Positions 6,258 to 7,465 of a stretch of DNA of 7,465 nt are shown piece by piece. Position 1 is the stretch's first letter, and the number at the start of each line of letters is the position of its first letter. The notes below the pieces were generated by a model. It was not told the origin of the DNA. It was given only the letters and a program-made list of their open reading frames with translations, and ran no database searches. Both the position numbers and the translations under genes were made by a program. The stretch covers positions 1 to 7,465 of the forward strand of contig SLQH01000003.1 of the NCBI GenBank assembly GCA_007131555.1. Reading direction: 5' to 3'. This stretch comes from Planctomycetota bacterium. Lineage in GTDB: Bacteria; Planctomycetota; UBA11346.

Positions 6258-7074
6258 GACCGTGCTCCAGACGATACGCACGCGGGCTCTGACCGGCGTC
6301 CTGCTTGAAGGCCCGCGAGAAATGACTGGCCGAACGATAGCCGACCTCATGGGCGATGCGCTCCAGGGGCAGGGTCGAATCCCGCAACAGAAGACGGGCC
6401 TGGGCCAGGCGCAGGGCGCTGAGCCGTTCATGCAGGGTGCAGCCGGCGGCGGCCTTGAACAGCCGCGCCAAGTGGACCGGACTGATGGCCAGGGCCTCGG
6501 CCAACTGGGTCCGGGTCAGATGGCGATGGAGATTGCGGCGCATGACCCGCTCAACCTGGCCCACCAGATGGACATCGCTGGCCGAGGCCGCAGGCCCGTG
6601 ATCAGCGGTCGCCTGACGACGCAGGCCGATGAGCAGACAGACCAGCAGGGCCTGGCAGAGCTGACCGGAATCCGGCCCGCCGATGCCGCCCAACTCCCGG
6701 GCCAGGGCTGCCGCGACCTGGCGCAGATCCTCATCAAGGACCAGGTGACGCCCATGCATGGCCGCCACATCCAGGGCATGATCCTCGAAGATGGCCGAGA
6801 TGTAGACCGGCGGCGGATCGCCCCGACGACAGGCTCGAACCACGCCCGGCCGCAGCACGACGGCCTCACCGGAACGCAGGATGACCGGCTGATGGTCGAC
6901 ATCCACGATCAGCACCCCGGCCTGGCAGAGATAGCACTGGGCGACATGGTGGATGTGGTCGGGCACATGATAGACCGGCGGCGCCTCGCGCAGAAAGCAG
7001 GTCCGGATGGTGATCGGGGCCAGACCACGGTCACTGCTGGGCACCAAGGGCATGACCTGCCGGCTCAAGGCCAT
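6247..7074 (-). CDS. AraC-family transcriptional regulator
   Basis: A 275-residue AraC/XylS-type DNA-binding regulator. The N-terminal part (about 20-100) looks like the cupin-type sensor domain: His-rich HVPDHIHHVAQ at 36-46, then a small beta barrel including LRSGEAVVLRPG at 66-77. The C-terminal part has the two helix-turn-helix units: the first around 187-207 (TRTQLAEALAISPVHLARLF), the second around 237-259 (LERIAHEVGYRSASHFSRAF), then the family signature ending SPRAYR at 263-268. The ATG at 7074 is chosen because GAGG (7086-7083) lies 8 nt upstream and the frame before it lacks domain character. It overlaps the acyltransferase stop by 10 bp and its own stop overlaps the radical SAM start by 11 bp, so it is embedded in one operon. 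Its ligand is unknown, and autoregulation is inferred only from position. Confidence 0.93.
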   Translation of the reverse strand: MALSRQVMPLVPSSDRGLAPITIRTCFLREAPPVYHVPDHIHHVAQCYLCQAGVLIVDVDHQPVILRSGEAVVLRPGVVRACRRGDPPPVYISAIFEDHALDVAAMHGRHLVLDEDLRQVAAALARELGGIGGPDSGQLCQALLVCLLIGLRRQATADHGPAASASDVHLVGQVERVMRRNLHRHLTRTQLAEALAISPVHLARLFKAAAGCTLHERLSALRLAQARLLLRDSTLPLERIAHEVGYRSASHFSRAFKQDAGQSPRAYRLEHGHER

Positions 7075-7465
7075 GGCTGGGACCTCAAGCGCTGCTGCAG
7101 GTCGCCCAGCAGGGCCTCCAGATGACAGCGGGCCTGCTCCTGACCGGCCGCATCCAGATCCGGTGGCAGGCGGTAGGGTAGCGCAAAGGCGACCCTGACC
7201 CTGGCCCAGGGCAGGGGCAGGCTGAAGCGGTCCCAACTGCGGAACACCAGCGCTGGCCGGGCCTCACTGGCTCCGGGAAGGATCCAGGCCTGGGAGCGCA
7301 TGGCCAGGGTGATGACCCCTGGCTGGACCTGATGGCGCGGCCCCCGCGAACCGTCGATCGCCACACACATGCGCACCGCCGGTTCGCGCCGCACCAGTCG
7401 CAGCAGCTCCAGCAGAGCCCTGGCCCCACCCCGACCGGAAGAACCACGGACGATGCGAAAGCCCA
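7065..7465 (-). CDS. DUF374 lysophospholipid acyltransferase (LpxL-like), C-terminal part
   Basis: The gene enters from the right edge, so only the last 132 residues are visible, in the frame beginning GFRIVRGSS. This matches the DUF374 family of membrane-associated acyltransferases related to lipid A acyltransferases, which transfer acyl chains in envelope lipid synthesis. Family signatures seen are FRIVRGSSGRGGARAL, then VAIDGSRGPRHQVQPGVI (usually DGPRGP, here with Ser for Pro) and RSWDRFSLPLPWARVRVAF. The catalytic HX4D region lies beyond the window. The stop at 7067-7065 falls inside the AraC gene, an overlap of 10 bp. A GTG at 7394 opens a shorter frame, but the family match continues upstream of it to the edge, so it is not the true start. 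Confidence 0.88.
   Translation of the reverse strand, partial: GFRIVRGSSGRGGARALLELLRLVRREPAVRMCVAIDGSRGPRHQVQPGVITLAMRSQAWILPGASEARPALVFRSWDRFSLPLPWARVRVAFALPYRLPPDLDAAGQEQARCHLEALLGDLQQRLRSQPWP

Noticed and set aside
6256..7125. Plus-strand frame of 289 codons opposite the AraC gene
   Set aside because: The minus-strand AraC signature is complete, and the plus-strand product looks like a codon-bias shadow.
1..7465. Very frequent CAGGGC/GCCCTG words on one strand, which could suggest a Chi-like or uptake motif
   Set aside because: Those checked fall in frame as Ala-Leu codons (GCC CTG) of the minus-strand genes, so codon preference is a sufficient explanation.

Overview
This is a GC-rich bacterial window in which every supported gene lies on the minus strand, so the genes read from right to left. 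The organism looks like a Gram-negative with an outer membrane, because the window holds a DUF374/LpxL-like acyltransferase. A large cytosolic Ser/Thr kinase with a DWG (rather than DFG) motif and C-terminal LamG-like and TPR-like regions suggests the PVC group (Planctomycetota or Lentisphaerota) or a similar lineage. This placement is a guess from gene style and was not tested.

Layout, in order of transcription. At the right edge (7465 to 5499) is a tight three-gene operon. It holds the C-terminal part of a DUF374 lysophospholipid acyltransferase, an AraC-family regulator overlapping it by 10 bp, and a small radical SAM protein of the COG0731 type overlapping the regulator by 11 bp. Next comes a 435-bp gene-free stretch (5498 to 5064). 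It contains a perfect 27-bp inverted repeat whose arms flank about 180 bp of hairpin-rich DNA. A second unit (5063 to 3609) follows: a small protein with two membrane segments, then radC separated from it by only 3 nt. The RadC protein has an extra N-terminal region of about 77 residues. A 287-bp intergenic region (3608 to 3322) carries a reasonable sigma-70-like promoter. The last gene (3321 to 247) is a 1024-residue Ser/Thr protein kinase with a Ser/Thr/Arg-rich insertion of about 135 residues inside its activation segment. The left end (246 to 1) is intergenic. It holds a 116-bp repeat element with imperfect 30-nt inverted ends, and a weak possible promoter for a gene beyond the window.

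The right-hand genes are probably co-translated, and the AraC protein may control its own operon. The membrane protein and RadC are probably one transcript. The kinase is probably transcribed separately and is visibly less GC-rich than its neighbours. No complete defence system, CRISPR array, transposase, tRNA or rRNA is visible. The most unusual items are the kinase insertion, the inverted-repeat structure at 5203-5435, and the extended RadC with its membrane partner. None of these proves a new system.
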